Of a stretch of DNA of 64,000 nt, positions 24,600-36,077 are shown one piece after another; position 1 is the first letter of the stretch, and each line of letters opens with the position of its first letter. The notes under the pieces were generated by a model. That model was not told the DNA's origin, did not search any database, and was given only the letters and a program-made list of their open reading frames with translations. The stretch is from Cyathus striatus (taxonomy: Eukaryota > Basidiomycota > Agaricomycetes > Agaricales > Nidulariaceae): assembly GCA_025738555.1 (NCBI GenBank), contig JAOVFP010000001.1, positions 682,001-746,000 on the forward strand. Direction: 5' to 3'. The position numbers and the translations under genes are program-made.

Positions 24600-25185
24600 G
24601 ATGTCATGACAAATGTGACATATGGGAATATGTGTGACAACTGTGACACATGTTAATATATGTGACAAATGTGACACGTGCGAATATGTATGATAGACAT
24701 GACATGTGTGAATATATGTGACAGATGTGACACGTGCGACTATGTGTGACAGATGTGACATGTGCGAATATGTGTGACAGATGTGACATGTGCGACTATG
24801 TGTGACAGATGTGACACGTGCGAATGTATGTGACAGATGTGACATGTGCGAATATATGTGACAGACGTGACACGTGTGAATATGTGTGACAGACGTGACA
24901 CGTGTGAATATGTGTGACAGACGTGACACGTGTGAATATGTGTGACAGACGTGACACGTGTGAATATGTGTGACAGACGTGACACGTGTGAATATGCGTG
25001 ACAGACGTGACACGTGTGAATATGTGTGACAGACGTGACACGTGTGAATATGTGAGACAGACATGATATGTGGGAATATATGTGACAAATGTGACACGTG
25101 CGAATATGTGTGACAGATGTGACGCGTGTGAATATGTGTGACAGATGTGACATGTGGGAATATATGTGACAGATGTGACACATGC
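24600..25185 (-). repeat. 28-bp tandem repeats, right arm of foldback 2
   Basis: About twenty units, the reverse complement of the left-arm array. The middle units are nearly identical to each other (GACAGACGTGACACGTGTGA core), which indicates recent expansion or homogenisation on this arm only. Confidence 0.85.
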
Positions 25186-26362
25186 AAATTGATCACCTAT
25201 GATCATCTCTACATTTACTAGTACTAATAATAAGCCAATATACCCTTGAAATGCTTAATGATCACCTATGATCACCTATACACTCATTAATAGTAATAAT
25301 ACACCAATGTGCAGTTGAAAACACTTAATGATCACCTTTGATCATCTCCAGAATGATTAGTAGTAATAATATGTGAATATGTGCTTGAAATGACCTATGA
25401 TCACCTTTGATCACCTCTAGAATGATTAGTAGTAATAATATGTGAATATGTGCTTGGGATTACCTATGATCACCTTTGATCACCTCCAGAACCATTAGTA
25501 GTAATAATATGTGAATACATGTTTGAAATGACCTACGATCACCTTTGATCACCTCCAGAATTATTAGTAGTAATAATAAGTGAATACATGCTTGAAATGA
25601 CCTATGATCACCTTTGATCACCTCCAAAAATATTAGTAGTAATAATAAGTGAATATACACTTGAAATGACCTATGATCACCTTTGATCACCTCAAGAATG
25701 ATTAGTGGTAATAATATGTTAATACATGCTTGAAATAACCTATGATCACCTGTGATCACCTCTAAAATCATTAGTAGTAATAGTATATGAATATACACTT
25801 GAAATGGCCTATGATCACCTATGATCACCTTGGAAATTATTAGTAGTAATAGTATGTGAATATGCACTTGAACTAACCTATGATCACCTATGATCACCAC
25901 TACATTCATTAGTAACCCATAGATTCATTAGTAAATATATAATAGCAGGTGATCAAAAAAAGCCCTGGCTTTTATGATCATGGTGATCAAAAAATCCAGG
26001 GCTTTTCATGATCAAATTGGCTGACACCCCTCTGTCAACTAACCCTTCCAACCTTCAGGGTACTTCTTCATCTCTATCTGCTTGTTGTTATCTAACCTTG
26101 CTTGTAGGCCTATGCATGCACTGCAATTTGTGTGCTGCGCTTAAACTCATCTCAAACCACTCCTTTTCACTCAATTTCTTGTAGTATTCTCTGGTATAAT
26201 GGTGCTATATTCAGTGGGTAACAGTTTACGTTCAACAGGGCCCAAATAATTGAAATTTTTGCTCCACTGAAGCATCACTGCATTCTATCATTGCAGCTGA
26301 CCACTTAGTCAACATCCACAAGAATGTATCTTGAAGAAACTAATGAAATATAGGAGATATTA

Positions 26363-28303
26363 GTGGATAGTAGGCGCTTTGTAGACATGTTGAAGAAGCA
26401 TAAAGGCACTGGAATTGTAAGTGAACTGCCATCTTTCTACTACTACAATTCTTTTTACAATCTTTTGGACAATCCACACTCTTTATATATGTCCCACTTA
26501 CATATTACCCAACTGCATCATGGCAACTCAGTTGAGTTTGGAAATGCCCCTTCATGGGACAGTTCAATTCCACCTCCACCTTCACAGCAGGATAGTTATA
26601 TCAATCAATATGTATGTTACTCTTCATCTAATGTCTCTCAGTGAATGAATCTTATTCTCTAGCCTCAGTGTTTCGCTGTTCAGTCATCACATGTGCAGTA
26701 CACCCAATACAATGTGCCAATGGTAAGTATGTAATTTATTATTAAGGCCACTATGCTAATACATATTTTTAGCCATTACCATCTTCCAATCGTAAAAATT
26801 ACACACCACTGCCGCCGATTCCTTCTTTGACATCTGATCTTGCAAGGTCTGACTCGGATGGCCCAGAGTTCCCCCCAGCCAATCAGCTTTATCACCTGTA
26901 TGGTCCCTCCGCTTCCAAGACTGCTGGTTCTTGTCCTTCTGAACCAAAAGCAAAAGGGAAGCAGAAGGCTATTGACGAGCAGCCTGTTGCTTCTGGCTCT
27001 GGAAAAAAGTGAAAGGCAGAATCGGATCCAAGTGGACAACCCAATGTGAAGAAGCCAAAAGGAGGACGGACTTCCAGGGTTGCCAATTATTCAAGTGAAG
27101 ATGTCAAGATGCTCCTTGCAACGGTCGCAGAACTGTTGCCCACTGGTGGTAATGGCTGGAATGAGGTGGAGGAGTTGTACTGTGCGAAGTCAACAAGTGT
27201 ACATTGTCCCCATCATTCTGAGAAATCATTGGAGATGAAATTTAAAATGGTATGTAATGGTACTATTACTATATTTATATGCGAGGCTTACTTTTTATAT
27301 CTAGCTTGTAAAGACTCCTAAGCCCACTGGTGATGTGGAGTGCCCACCACACATTCTCCGTTCTCATGAAATCGAAGAGGCAATCCAAATGAAGGCTGCC
27401 ACACGGAATCTCAATGACAGTGAGATTGTGGATGCCTTGGACTCTGATGCCGTTGAGGATGACAGTGATGATGATGATGGTACTCTCAAGGTCACCACTG
27501 TTCATCCAAAAGTCAAGGCTGAAAAGCCTGACACTTTCATTGCACGGCGTTCTGCAGCTGGCTGAGTGTCGTCTTCTCATCGCCATGCTCATAATGTGAG
27601 TCAAGACCTTCTCACAAATATTTCTTCTGCACTGGATCCATCTGTTTGGCAGGCACAATGTGAGGACCTTTCCATGCAGGCGATGCAAATGAATCAAATT
27701 CTTCAGTTGACTTCACAGCTGTGTGAGGCCCAGTGACACATAGATACTCTTTCTGTGCAGTTACTTGATGCAGAATGCAGATGTAGTGCTGCAGAACATC
27801 AGGCAGATCGGAATGAACTGTTGGGAATGTTGTCATCTCAACATCATAGCCATGCTCCCAGGTCTGTAACTCATTCATATCACCGCCATGGAGAACATGA
27901 CTGCTTAGAAACACCCTCCCCTCGATGTCACCAATATTCTGTTCAAAGGCAAAGGTATCGGCAAGATATCTATTATGCAGATGGCCAAGCAACACATTGG
28001 ATTGGTGGATCATCTGATGAAGATCCTGCTGGTTACAATGACAGTCCTGAAACCTGGCATGTAACTTGTTTCGAGGATAGTGTGCTACTTTCTCCTCATC
28101 GTTCCCACTCTCCTGCTAGGTGGTCACTGTCCCCAGTTCGTTCAGGACCAAGTCATCACCGCAGTGGTATACTCAAAGCACCTACTGCGTCATCAGGGAC
28201 TGAAGTGGGTGTTCCATTGCATGCTTCACACGATACATCTACTCTCACTCTGTTGATGGAAGTTGATCAAGATGACAATATTATTGATCTTGTGGATAAG
28301 TAA
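26363..28303 (+). pseudogene. Harbinger-associated DUF6818/SANT-like DNA-binding protein
   Basis: The main body starts at an exon near 26773. It continues in one frame to 27249, crosses a 55-nt intron (27250-27304) and ends at 28303. The SANT/Myb-like part is SSEDVKMLLATVAELLP, GWNEVEELY, and after the intron LVKTPKPTGDVECPPHI, then NDSEIVDAL, as in DUF6818 proteins that accompany basidiomycete Harbinger transposases. The family partner is thought to help the transposase bind element ends in the nucleus. Three in-frame stops (27010, 27563 and 27734) are all TGA in contexts where Arg (CGA) would fit. Upstream exons between 26363 and 26725 are plausible but I cannot fix the start. Confidence 0.7.
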
Positions 28304-28567
28304 TGTATTCTTTAATCATTTTTACTGTTTATATTCTTGTTTTCTGTTTCCATTGTTTATGCATAACACTCTTGAAGCTAACTTTAGCTTAAACCACATT
28401 CATTACATCTATTTTTGATTAAACATGCTTGCTCTCACTCTACTGCTTACTATCCTTTACTTTCAGATTATTAATCACTATGGACTAGGTACTGCTGCTT
28501 TTGTCACTCGTTTACTATTTACATTATATACCCAATGAAAATAATTGAAAACCCAAGCTGATGTGAA

Positions 28568-29965
28568 CTAAGACTCCATTACAATCATGTGGAACTTTTG
28601 AACTTGGTCATTTTTACATTGATCTGAAAATAGCATTCCTTCAAATGAAAGCCAGAGTTGTTCTTGATCTTCACTGGCTCTCCAAACAGGCATATAAACA
28701 GACTGAATTTGATTGTATCCAACAGTGCGAGTGTGAAGATTGAATAACCATGAAATGGTCTCCAATAAATCTGCACGAAGATCACTATAATTTATAGGAA
28801 GGGGAACACATAGACAGCCAAATGATCCTTGCATAGTACACATTCCCCATTCTGCAGTCTGCCGATATGACAGAAGTTGTCTGTCAAACATCATCTGTTC
28901 AGCATGCTCTTGTGAGTTTGTGGGAAGTTGTGTCCCATCTTTCATTGGAGCCTTGATGCGGCCTGCAATTTGATCAGAGCCTCGAGGAAATGCAGTATCT
29001 GTAACTAGGTAATAGCCTTCTGGAGTACGTGTTCGAAGTTTTTCATATATTGGTTGTGCGACACGAGAGTCATGCCAACTTCCAGGTGCATTGAGCTTAC
29101 AGGCCATAATTGTTCCTAGAGTGCATAAATAACATGTAGAACATCATTTTATTGTTGAATACACACCGTCACCTGAGAATGCAAATACAGAGCTAACAAA
29201 GTGCTCATGAAGCCAACCATTGTAAGTTGCATTTTCAATCTCTTGATCACTGGAAGTTTGAATGGCAAGATTTAAACCATCCATGCTACCAAAAGCCCCT
29301 GTAAGTAGTGGATGGCGATCTACAATGAGAGAGTTGATTTCTTGAAATTCCAATTTACCAGTTGGCCAACAGATTTGCGCCTCTGGCATTTTTCTCAATA
29401 CCAAAAGCAGAATCTGTATCGAGAAGTTAATGTACTGTTATACTGTTGATGCAACAAGTGCAAAGATTTCACAAAGGCTGACATCATGCATTGTTGAATT
29501 AAGATAATGCAAAGTCAGACCAAGTGCCCCACATGCATCAAGTGAGTGACATGCTATGTGAGGCTGTGAAGTAGGTGGGACATCATTCCGTGGAATAGAT
29601 CTTTTATTCCACAAGTCTTCAAACCTGCTGTTTAAGATTAGTCTAAATGTTGCAACATCAAACCCCATTGTTGTAATGAATGCATGATCATTTTGACTTC
29701 TGTAAAGAGCTTGCCATGGTGTCTCTATGCGTGGATTGGGTAAGAGATCAGAATGCATTAAATAACTCCTGTGTTCTTTCCGCCTTTCTGTACAAATCCT
29801 GTGAGCTTCATCGATTCCATATGCAACCAATCCCATATATGCAATGCTAGCCTCCTCCTCCTCCTCCTCCTCCTCCTCCTCCACCAACTGCAACTGATGT
29901 GCAATATGTGCTTGTAGAGACAGAAAATCATGTTCCTCGAGGATATCTGTATCATCGATATCCAT
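28568..29965 (-). pseudogene. Harbinger transposase (DDE_Tnp_4 type), almost complete
   Basis: Exon 1 is 29965-29167 and exon 2 is 29115-28568, joined by a 51-nt intron (donor GTGTGT, acceptor TCTAG) in frame. An N-terminal acidic and poly-Glu stretch is followed by TPWQALYRSQNDHAFI, then the catalytic domain: FGSMDGLNLAI (first Asp), NGWLHEHFVSSVFAFSGDG, LNAPGSWHDSR and YLVTDTAFPRG (second Asp region), and RQTAEWGMCTMQGSFG (Glu). All acidic residues expected for catalysis are visible. One in-frame TAA at 29438-29440 (STV-stop-QYINF) is the only obvious lesion, so this copy broke recently or the codon is a sequencing or assembly error. The run of Glu codons comes from a CTC triplet repeat at about 29853-29881. 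Confidence 0.8.
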
Positions 29966-30338
29966 GTTGCTTAGATTTCGATAAGATCAGGGACTATTTA
30001 GGGACACTGTCATTGAGCTGTCACTATTTCTGTAAGAATTGTTTATTATCTGTATGTACATGTGTCCTACGGCTTAGAAACAAAAAGCCACTTTTGCCGA
30101 ATGCCACTCGCTTAAGATCTGGAAAAGTAGTTTGAAGTTCCAAATGCTGCGGTAAGGCATCCAGTTACCCTCCTTCCAGACTTTGCTTTCAGACTGCATC
30201 TGAGAGGCTTCAGAGAGTGAAATATTTTCTGGGGTCTTGCTTAATCATCAGGGGAATGTTGGCTAACGTCGGCAAATGCGTCTGAAAGCAAAATCTGAAT
30301 CTGAAAGGCTTTCCAGAGGTTACAGAAAGTCACCCAGT

Positions 30339-30788
30339 ATACAATCTGAGAACGAATTTTCAGTGCTGATGTAGCCTAACCGCTGTTAAGTTGTTAAGCT
30401 CTTAACATGCATGCAGGCCTCACACTTTGGCGGTTGAATGCGAAGTTTCTTTTTGGATGTGTTCGGTTCTTTTATTGTCACTCATTGCATTTATTTAGTT
30501 GTCATAAACACATAATATGAAAACTAATTGTAAGTGACAATTTACCGAAATTGTAACATGTACTTCAATGGATTCAATAATCAATTTCGCCAGGGTGCAT
30601 GAGTTCGACACTCAAAAGTGGGTACGCGCTTGCAGACATTCTATTACCCCAATTTTTAACTAAAATCAGGGTTTTATAGTTCGACGAGCTTTCAGTTAGA
30701 ATCACTATACAATAATGGAAGGAACTGCAAGTGACAGCGATGTAGTCAAATATACTTTCTTAACAGTCTAAGGCCATGTTGTCACATA
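30339..30788. repeat. Dispersed repeat copy (partner at 41235-41700)
   Basis: Shares the words CAGTGCTGATGTAG and CATAAACACATAATATGAAA with the region 41235-41700, in the same order. The opening word recurs near 49503. No coding sequence. Confidence 0.5.
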
Positions 30789-31650
30789 TCAACCAGCCAT
30801 CCGCCATCGATCATATATATTTGCTATGCTTACACCATATTTTTGTAGCCATGCGTGGGTTTTGCAGGTCATATTATACGAGTCTTTGTAACTACAGACC
30901 TGTACTATTAGAGGTAAGTATATACTATATATGCATGATCTTAAACTCAAAATAGTGCTCGATCGGAGACAGAGACAGCTGAAAGGGGCGATGGGGAAGG
31001 GGAAGAGTGGTTGTAGCAATTGGCGAAACATGCAGACGACAGGTTGGCATAGCATTGTGTTGAAAGGGGGCGGATGCTATGAGTCACCGTCGTTTGTGGA
31101 CGAGACAGCTAGTGGTGGTGGTGTGGTATCGAAACAGCTACGAGACGACACTGTCCGTATGGTTGAGGTGTTGGAGTGGCATTGTGTTGATGAGTTTAGG
31201 ATGACACTGCCGTCCTCGACGACGCTGTGGGGAAAGGACGTTGAGGAGAAAGGGAGAAAGGGGGAGGGGAGCAAGGAGAGTGATGTTGTGGGTGAAAGAG
31301 AAGGGGAAAAGGAAGGTTGTGGTTCGGTTGTCGAAATGGCTACAATGCCGTTGAAGACATAAATGAGGGAGCTAGTGAGATGACGAGATGACAACGTTGC
31401 TGCAGGTATGGAGGAGGATGAGTTAGTAACGATATGTGGTGGCGGCAGTGGATACACAGCAGTGGCGATAGTGGGGTGCGGCATTGGGCATTTGTCAAGA
31501 GGTGGTGGTGGTGAAACGTCCACTATACCGCTGGGGAGAAGGAAGGCATTGGTATGGTCAAGATGACAACGAGCAGTGGTGCTGGCAGAATGGAGGCGCT
31601 GGACACGCTTGTAGTAATGCGGGAGAGGAAGAGAGGGTGGAGGGTGGGTG
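30789..31650. other. Purine/pyrimidine-biased sequence without supported gene
   Basis: Long overlapping frames on both strands (for example 31077-31658 minus) come from G- and GA-rich low-complexity sequence. I see no domain. Confidence 0.4.
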
Positions 31651-31870
31651 GATGGCATTGCATCGACGCCGTTCTAGTCAACGGGATAGGCGTCGTCGTC
31701 TTGACGCAGAGGAGGAAGGACGAAGGCTTGATGACGTGGTATCAACGCGGTTCTCTCCAGTGGCGTGGTTGTTGTCGTGATGCAGGGTAGGAAGAGGGAG
31801 CTGCATTAAATGACGTCGACGCCATTCTTGCAAGCGGTGTTGTTGTTGTGATGCAAGGAGAAGGAGGGAG
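31651..31870 (+). repeat. Degenerate 75-80-bp tandem repeats, CpG-retaining
   Basis: Three units start near 31651, 31729 and 31808 with TGACGTxxTATCAACGCxxT-like sequence and end in GATGCAGGGxAGGAAGAG-like sequence. The same repeat appears at about 47460-47790, where CG dinucleotides are mostly TG or CA. Confidence 0.55.
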
Positions 31871-34337
31871 GAGTGGCCGTCCAGCTATGCTGCCATGAGG
31901 CCTTGAGGCATCATGCCTCAGGCCCAGGCAAGGATGAGGCTGGCTGAGGGAGGGCTTACCTGGCTCTGACATATGCGTTGATAAGACGTGTGCCTCAGGA
32001 TGTAGACTCAGAGGTGAGGGACACTGAGGAGAGCTGGCGATGTGATGGATCCTACATAGCATCAACAACACTTTTGGGATTGTGGTGAACGACAAGCATG
32101 CGTGAGAATGGCGCGGAGCTACATGAGCGACGTGGCGTCGACGTCTCTGTAGGTCCTAAGGAAAATTGTCATCCCCTTTGAACCGCTGTATCATTAGGCT
32201 CTTCCTTTTTCGTGTGTATTGTTCTGAGCTGGTGTTTCATAGTTAGGCAATATATACATACATCTGATGTGGAGGACAGAAGAGGAGTGTGGTTAGAACA
32301 AAACCGATGGCATTGGACGAGCAAGTCGGAGCGAGGTGAGGCGAGGAAGGAAGGGGAATAAGGCGGTGAATCTGATGGAATCGTCGAGTAAATACGAAAC
32401 CGAAGCGGTTGGTGATCGTATAGGTAAATAAGTGTAAATAAAGAATGTCACTCATTATCTTATCGTCCTTTGTTCCGAAGTCTGCAAGAAGTCTATTATA
32501 ACATTGTCGATATGACTTTTTCGGGGCTCTTCCTCCTTCTGATTTATCACAATGAAAGAACATTATCATGAAGCTCCAAGTGTGTGCCGTATCTACACTG
32601 CATCGTTGGGATTGGGGGGAGCGTGGGAACGATCCTTCAAATGATAAAACATAGCAAAAACACAGAATGCATAGAATATAATATAGTACACATTTTATTC
32701 ATATATATACATAATGATTAAGAAAAAACAGCAATTCTAATCATGCAGTGTTGGTACGGCACACACCACAACCGATTTACGGCGCGCACGACTTTCTCAA
32801 CACTTGGAACTTCATAGTCTGTAATACTAAATATGGATTTTAAAATAACAAGTAGTGTAATGTGTGCTTTGCGCGTGCTGGTGACGTGTTCAGTTCATCT
32901 AGGCCAGCATGTTCGAGGCATGTCTGTATAGTTATTGTGGTTGTAACTTAAACCTTGGGCTGAAGGTAGTAGTGATATGAGTAATAGTGCATTATAAGTC
33001 TAGACTTGATTAAAATCCAAAAATCAAGTAAGAGAGCTGGTGTAAAAATAACCAAATAGCCCTGAGAGTCACGTAAAACAATTAATAAGAAGGTAGCGGG
33101 TTATATAAGTCTGCATGATGTTCGCACGCAAGTTACTAACCTCTTTTCTTTTCCTTGTGCTTCGTCCTGCCTACTCCGTGCCACTCGTTAGTCCGGTAAC
33201 CATATATTACTGTAAGTTATCTATATTAATTATCAGTCTTTCTACATAGGCTTTAAGCTTTACAGATTAGGTACAACTTTGGCAATGTTTATTTGTACTG
33301 TGCGATATTGCCCAAGTTCGACTACTCCTGTCGATGAGTACCCTGTACCAAATACTCCGAAGACCACTACAAAGGGAGGCAAATTCACCGATTGGAAAAG
33401 ATTAAGGCTTCGACTAAACTAGTGACCGATGTGTAGTGGAGTCGCAGATAAAGTTCCCGTGATATGCGGACATTTCATCAGCTTAATACCACCAGCGATG
33501 CAAGAACTACAATTTCTAACCAGAAGTAATTTACTACGTGAAGTTTAGATGTTAAATGGCTTGTAATAAAAGCGTAGTACTTGTATGAGAGATAGATAGA
33601 TCGGTATGCTCTAAACAATGATTCTCTCCTGTCCCATGTTCAATTTGTACTCGAAATAAGCTTATTTCATACCAAAGCTTATCTCTGTACAGCTATAACA
33701 TAGTTGAATGTATTTTGGGATACATGTGCGATCATATCGCATCTATGTGTTTGTGTTAAAGTTTCCGATCAGAAGGAGTCCTGTGCAATGCTACAATCAA
33801 TGTAAGTATTTGTTCATTTATGGGATTCTCCAGCGAATATCCCGTGTCAAAGGCTTTCTCTCTTAGTTCCATAAAATGCAAATCCAATCTACTTGATTGA
33901 CTGGCGTGTGCATAGGATATCAAAGACAGTAGCAAGAGCAGTTAATCAGAAGTTGAACCATAATATTATGTGCTGTCGAACTGTATCACTTATGTTTGAC
34001 AGGAAGTGCCACCTACAAAACTCATAATCAGTGCGTGCTCCTGTCAACTGATTTCTACCAGGAACAGCTGGGTAAATGAACACAATGAAAAATATCTGCA
34101 AATAAATCCAAAAAGAGGTTGGTCGCTTTATGCGGCCTAGTTAGAACACTAAAAATGCATAAATACTATCACGTGTATGTATGAAAACAAAGTAAGGCTA
34201 GAACGTTCAGAAGAGTACCAAACACAGCCGATAATGTGATGTGGTCCACATGTGAACTCTTACATATAAAAACGATTTAAAACTACGGTGTGGTAAACTC
34301 CCTACAACCCCAAATCCACTTGCTACGCAAATTCATT
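31871..34337. other. Intergenic, upstream of the first DUF6533 gene
   Basis: No supported gene. A TATAAA box at 34265-34270 lies 73 bp before the ATG at 34338 and is matched in position by TATATAAA before the paralogue at 45235. A short frame around 33300-33420 has no recognised motif. The GTAGGTAAATAAGTGTAAAT word near 32422 recurs near 39239 as part of another dispersed repeat. Confidence 0.4.
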
Positions 34338-36077
34338 ATGGGAGACACCGATATACCACTCGATGCCTTAATCATTAGTACTGAGATCTTTCTGACGCTC
34401 AATCGAGTTTATGGTGTGTAGTTTTATACTATCTCGCACCTCTAGCTCTTATGAATTAGCTGCAATTATAACTTTTCTCATGTATGATATCATACACTGT
34501 TTCTTCGATGAGGTACTAGTATCTAAACTCATGTGACTTCAATAAACCCGCTAATACTTTGTAGGTGACATACATCTGGTGGTTAGATAAAGATCACATT
34601 ATTCGCAAATTATCTCACAGAACTTTTGGTTAAAATTCTAGTGGAATGAAATGGTCAGTACCTAAGGTACTATATATCATCGCACGCTACTATGGTCCCT
34701 TATATCTTTTGTAAGATTTATTCTACGAGTTTATAAGTAACTTATGTCTTTAATTCTGCAGGATATACCCTGCAATTCAGATGAGCATTCATATTTTTGG
34801 AAATATGTCAACGACTGTTAGTAATTCCAACATAACTCTACAATCTCTCAAACTAAACACGTGGAATTAGTTGTAGCAGCATAGTTACTATTGCAATTTA
34901 TTTAATCTGACATAATCTTGCAGTTGTCGCGCAACAATATGGCTCCTTGGAATGTAAGTACATACTTGAAATTGATTTAATTAACCATCTTAATTAAAAT
35001 TGACAAAATTCGCGTAGCGGAGGAGTTTATTGGACTGCAATTGAAATTATATTTGCATTTCGAGTTAGTGCATGTTATGGAAATAGCCGACGAAGTAAGC
35101 ACCTTCATTTATGTATAATACCAATGCAAGACTTATAAGTAAAAATGCGTAGTGGTATATTTTCTAGCTATATTAATATTTGGTTAGTTACAATGCTATA
35201 TATTGATCATTTACTAACCCATAGTATGTGGAAATGTATTAGTGCAATTATCAGTATGGTTTACACAACTATTTTGAGTTAACGAACTTCTTTAACCGTT
35301 AAAACTAGTTACAACTATCCAGAATAATAATGTCTGCCATGGCATTATCAGAAAATATTTATATAATTCCTGGATACAATGTATGCCTTGCATTGACGCC
35401 AGAGAAATCATATACCCTCCAAGTTTTACAATGCCTTTATTACGGATATACTGCTGCATTTCACAGTATGTTTAGCATATTATTTCACATGCCACTGTTA
35501 ATTTTCTTGCATAGCTGTTTTATTTCTTCTAATAGTTATTAAACTAGGAAATGAGACAATTTTCACCCATGGATTTAGGAACCTGCTAAAACATGAAGGA
35601 AGCGCATTTCCAATTATTACATCATTTATCCGAGATGGAACACTATATTTCACAATCATCTTTGGTAAGGCCTTCTTAATAATAAGTTCGGATAATCTTA
35701 CGATATATACGCATTACAGTGTTCACTGTAATTATGATGTGGGTGTCGGTGAATATGTTTAAATCACACAATGAGATTGTCAGCAACTATTTTAAACCGT
35801 AATTTCAAGTTCTACTTTATTGTCTCCTTAAGTTTTATATGTGCTTACAGGTGGTACGATGCGACTATGTCATTTACGGTAAGTTAAACATCTACTTTTT
35901 AGATTAATACTAATATATTCCTAGGGGCCGCGGTTGATATTGACGCTGCGAAAACTCTCCGACGTCGATGGTAATGTAAACGCACCAATGGTGTCTAGGT
36001 CAATATTTTTTGCCCAATCAGCGCGTAAGACAACAGACATACCCCTGGAAGATGGATTTGAAAACAGAGTGCCTTAG
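34338..36077 (+). CDS. DUF6533-type multi-pass membrane protein, copy 1
   Basis: At least ten short exons can be followed by comparison with the paralogue at 45235-46969. They include MGDTDIPLDALIIS, then FLMYDIIHCFFDE, a 14-nt micro-exon (VTYI), KWSVPKVLYIIARYYGPLYL, WTAIEIIFAFRVSACYGNSR, QVLQCLYYGYTAAFH, ITSFIRDGTLYFTIIF, VIMMWVSVNMF and PRLILTLRKLSDVDG, with the stop at 36075. The D-E-V-x-Y-I start, the KVLYxxxRYY helix, the LRVxAxYG-like loop and the C-terminal SRL/PRLxLxLRK motif are the DUF6533 pattern of basidiomycetes, which predicts about seven membrane helices; the role of the family is unknown. Two joins do not resolve to one open frame: around 34815-34925 (also unresolved in the paralogue) and 35175-35330 (clean in the paralogue). 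This copy may therefore be slightly damaged. Confidence 0.6.

Larger units (their letters stand above)
21905..26032. mobile_element. Foldback element 2 (4.1 kb, satellite arms)
   Basis: Left end CATGAGTGTCAGCCAA; the reverse complement of the right end is GAGGGGTGTCAGCCAA. TGTCAAC flanks both sides (21898-21904 and 26033-26039), a 7-bp duplication that may be a decayed 8-bp one. The arms run about 21905-23230 and 24300-26032 as reverse complements: a terminal hairpin (AAAAGCCCTGG/CCAGGGCTTTT), then 69-bp repeats, then 28-bp repeats, then a unique segment. The loop (about 23231-24300) is AT-rich. The right arm carries about twice as many 28-bp units as the left. No transposase is encoded, so it would depend on an enzyme supplied in trans. 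Confidence 0.8.
21422..30335 (-). mobile_element. PIF/Harbinger DNA transposon carrying a nested foldback element
   Basis: The left end GGGCGACTTTCCATAAC and the right end in reverse complement GGGTGACTTTCTGTAAC are flanked by the 3-bp direct repeat AGT (21419-21421 and 30336-30338). A second inverted match further in (CTTACCGCAG...TTTGGAACTTC, near 21681 and 30150) confirms the pairing. A 3-bp duplication and a two-gene layout (DUF6818/SANT protein on plus, DDE_Tnp_4-type transposase on minus) are the Harbinger hallmarks. Without the inserted 4.13-kb foldback the element would be about 4.8 kb. TGA interruptions in the SANT gene and one TAA in the transposase suggest it is inactive now. Confidence 0.85.

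Noticed and set aside
22685..25185. 28-bp repeats resembling a CRISPR array
   Set aside because: The units are head-to-tail without unique spacers, occur inverted in both arms of a foldback element, and the genome is clearly eukaryotic.
22028..25909. Long open frames (up to 275 codons, rich in His, Ser, Thr or Leu/Ile) on both strands
   Set aside because: They are produced by stop-free satellite units (28-, 57- and 69-bp) and have no start context or family; equivalent frames are open in several phases.
31077..31658. 193-codon proline/serine-rich minus-strand frame
   Set aside because: It is the complement of G/GA-rich low-complexity DNA, overlaps a frame on the other strand and has no motif.
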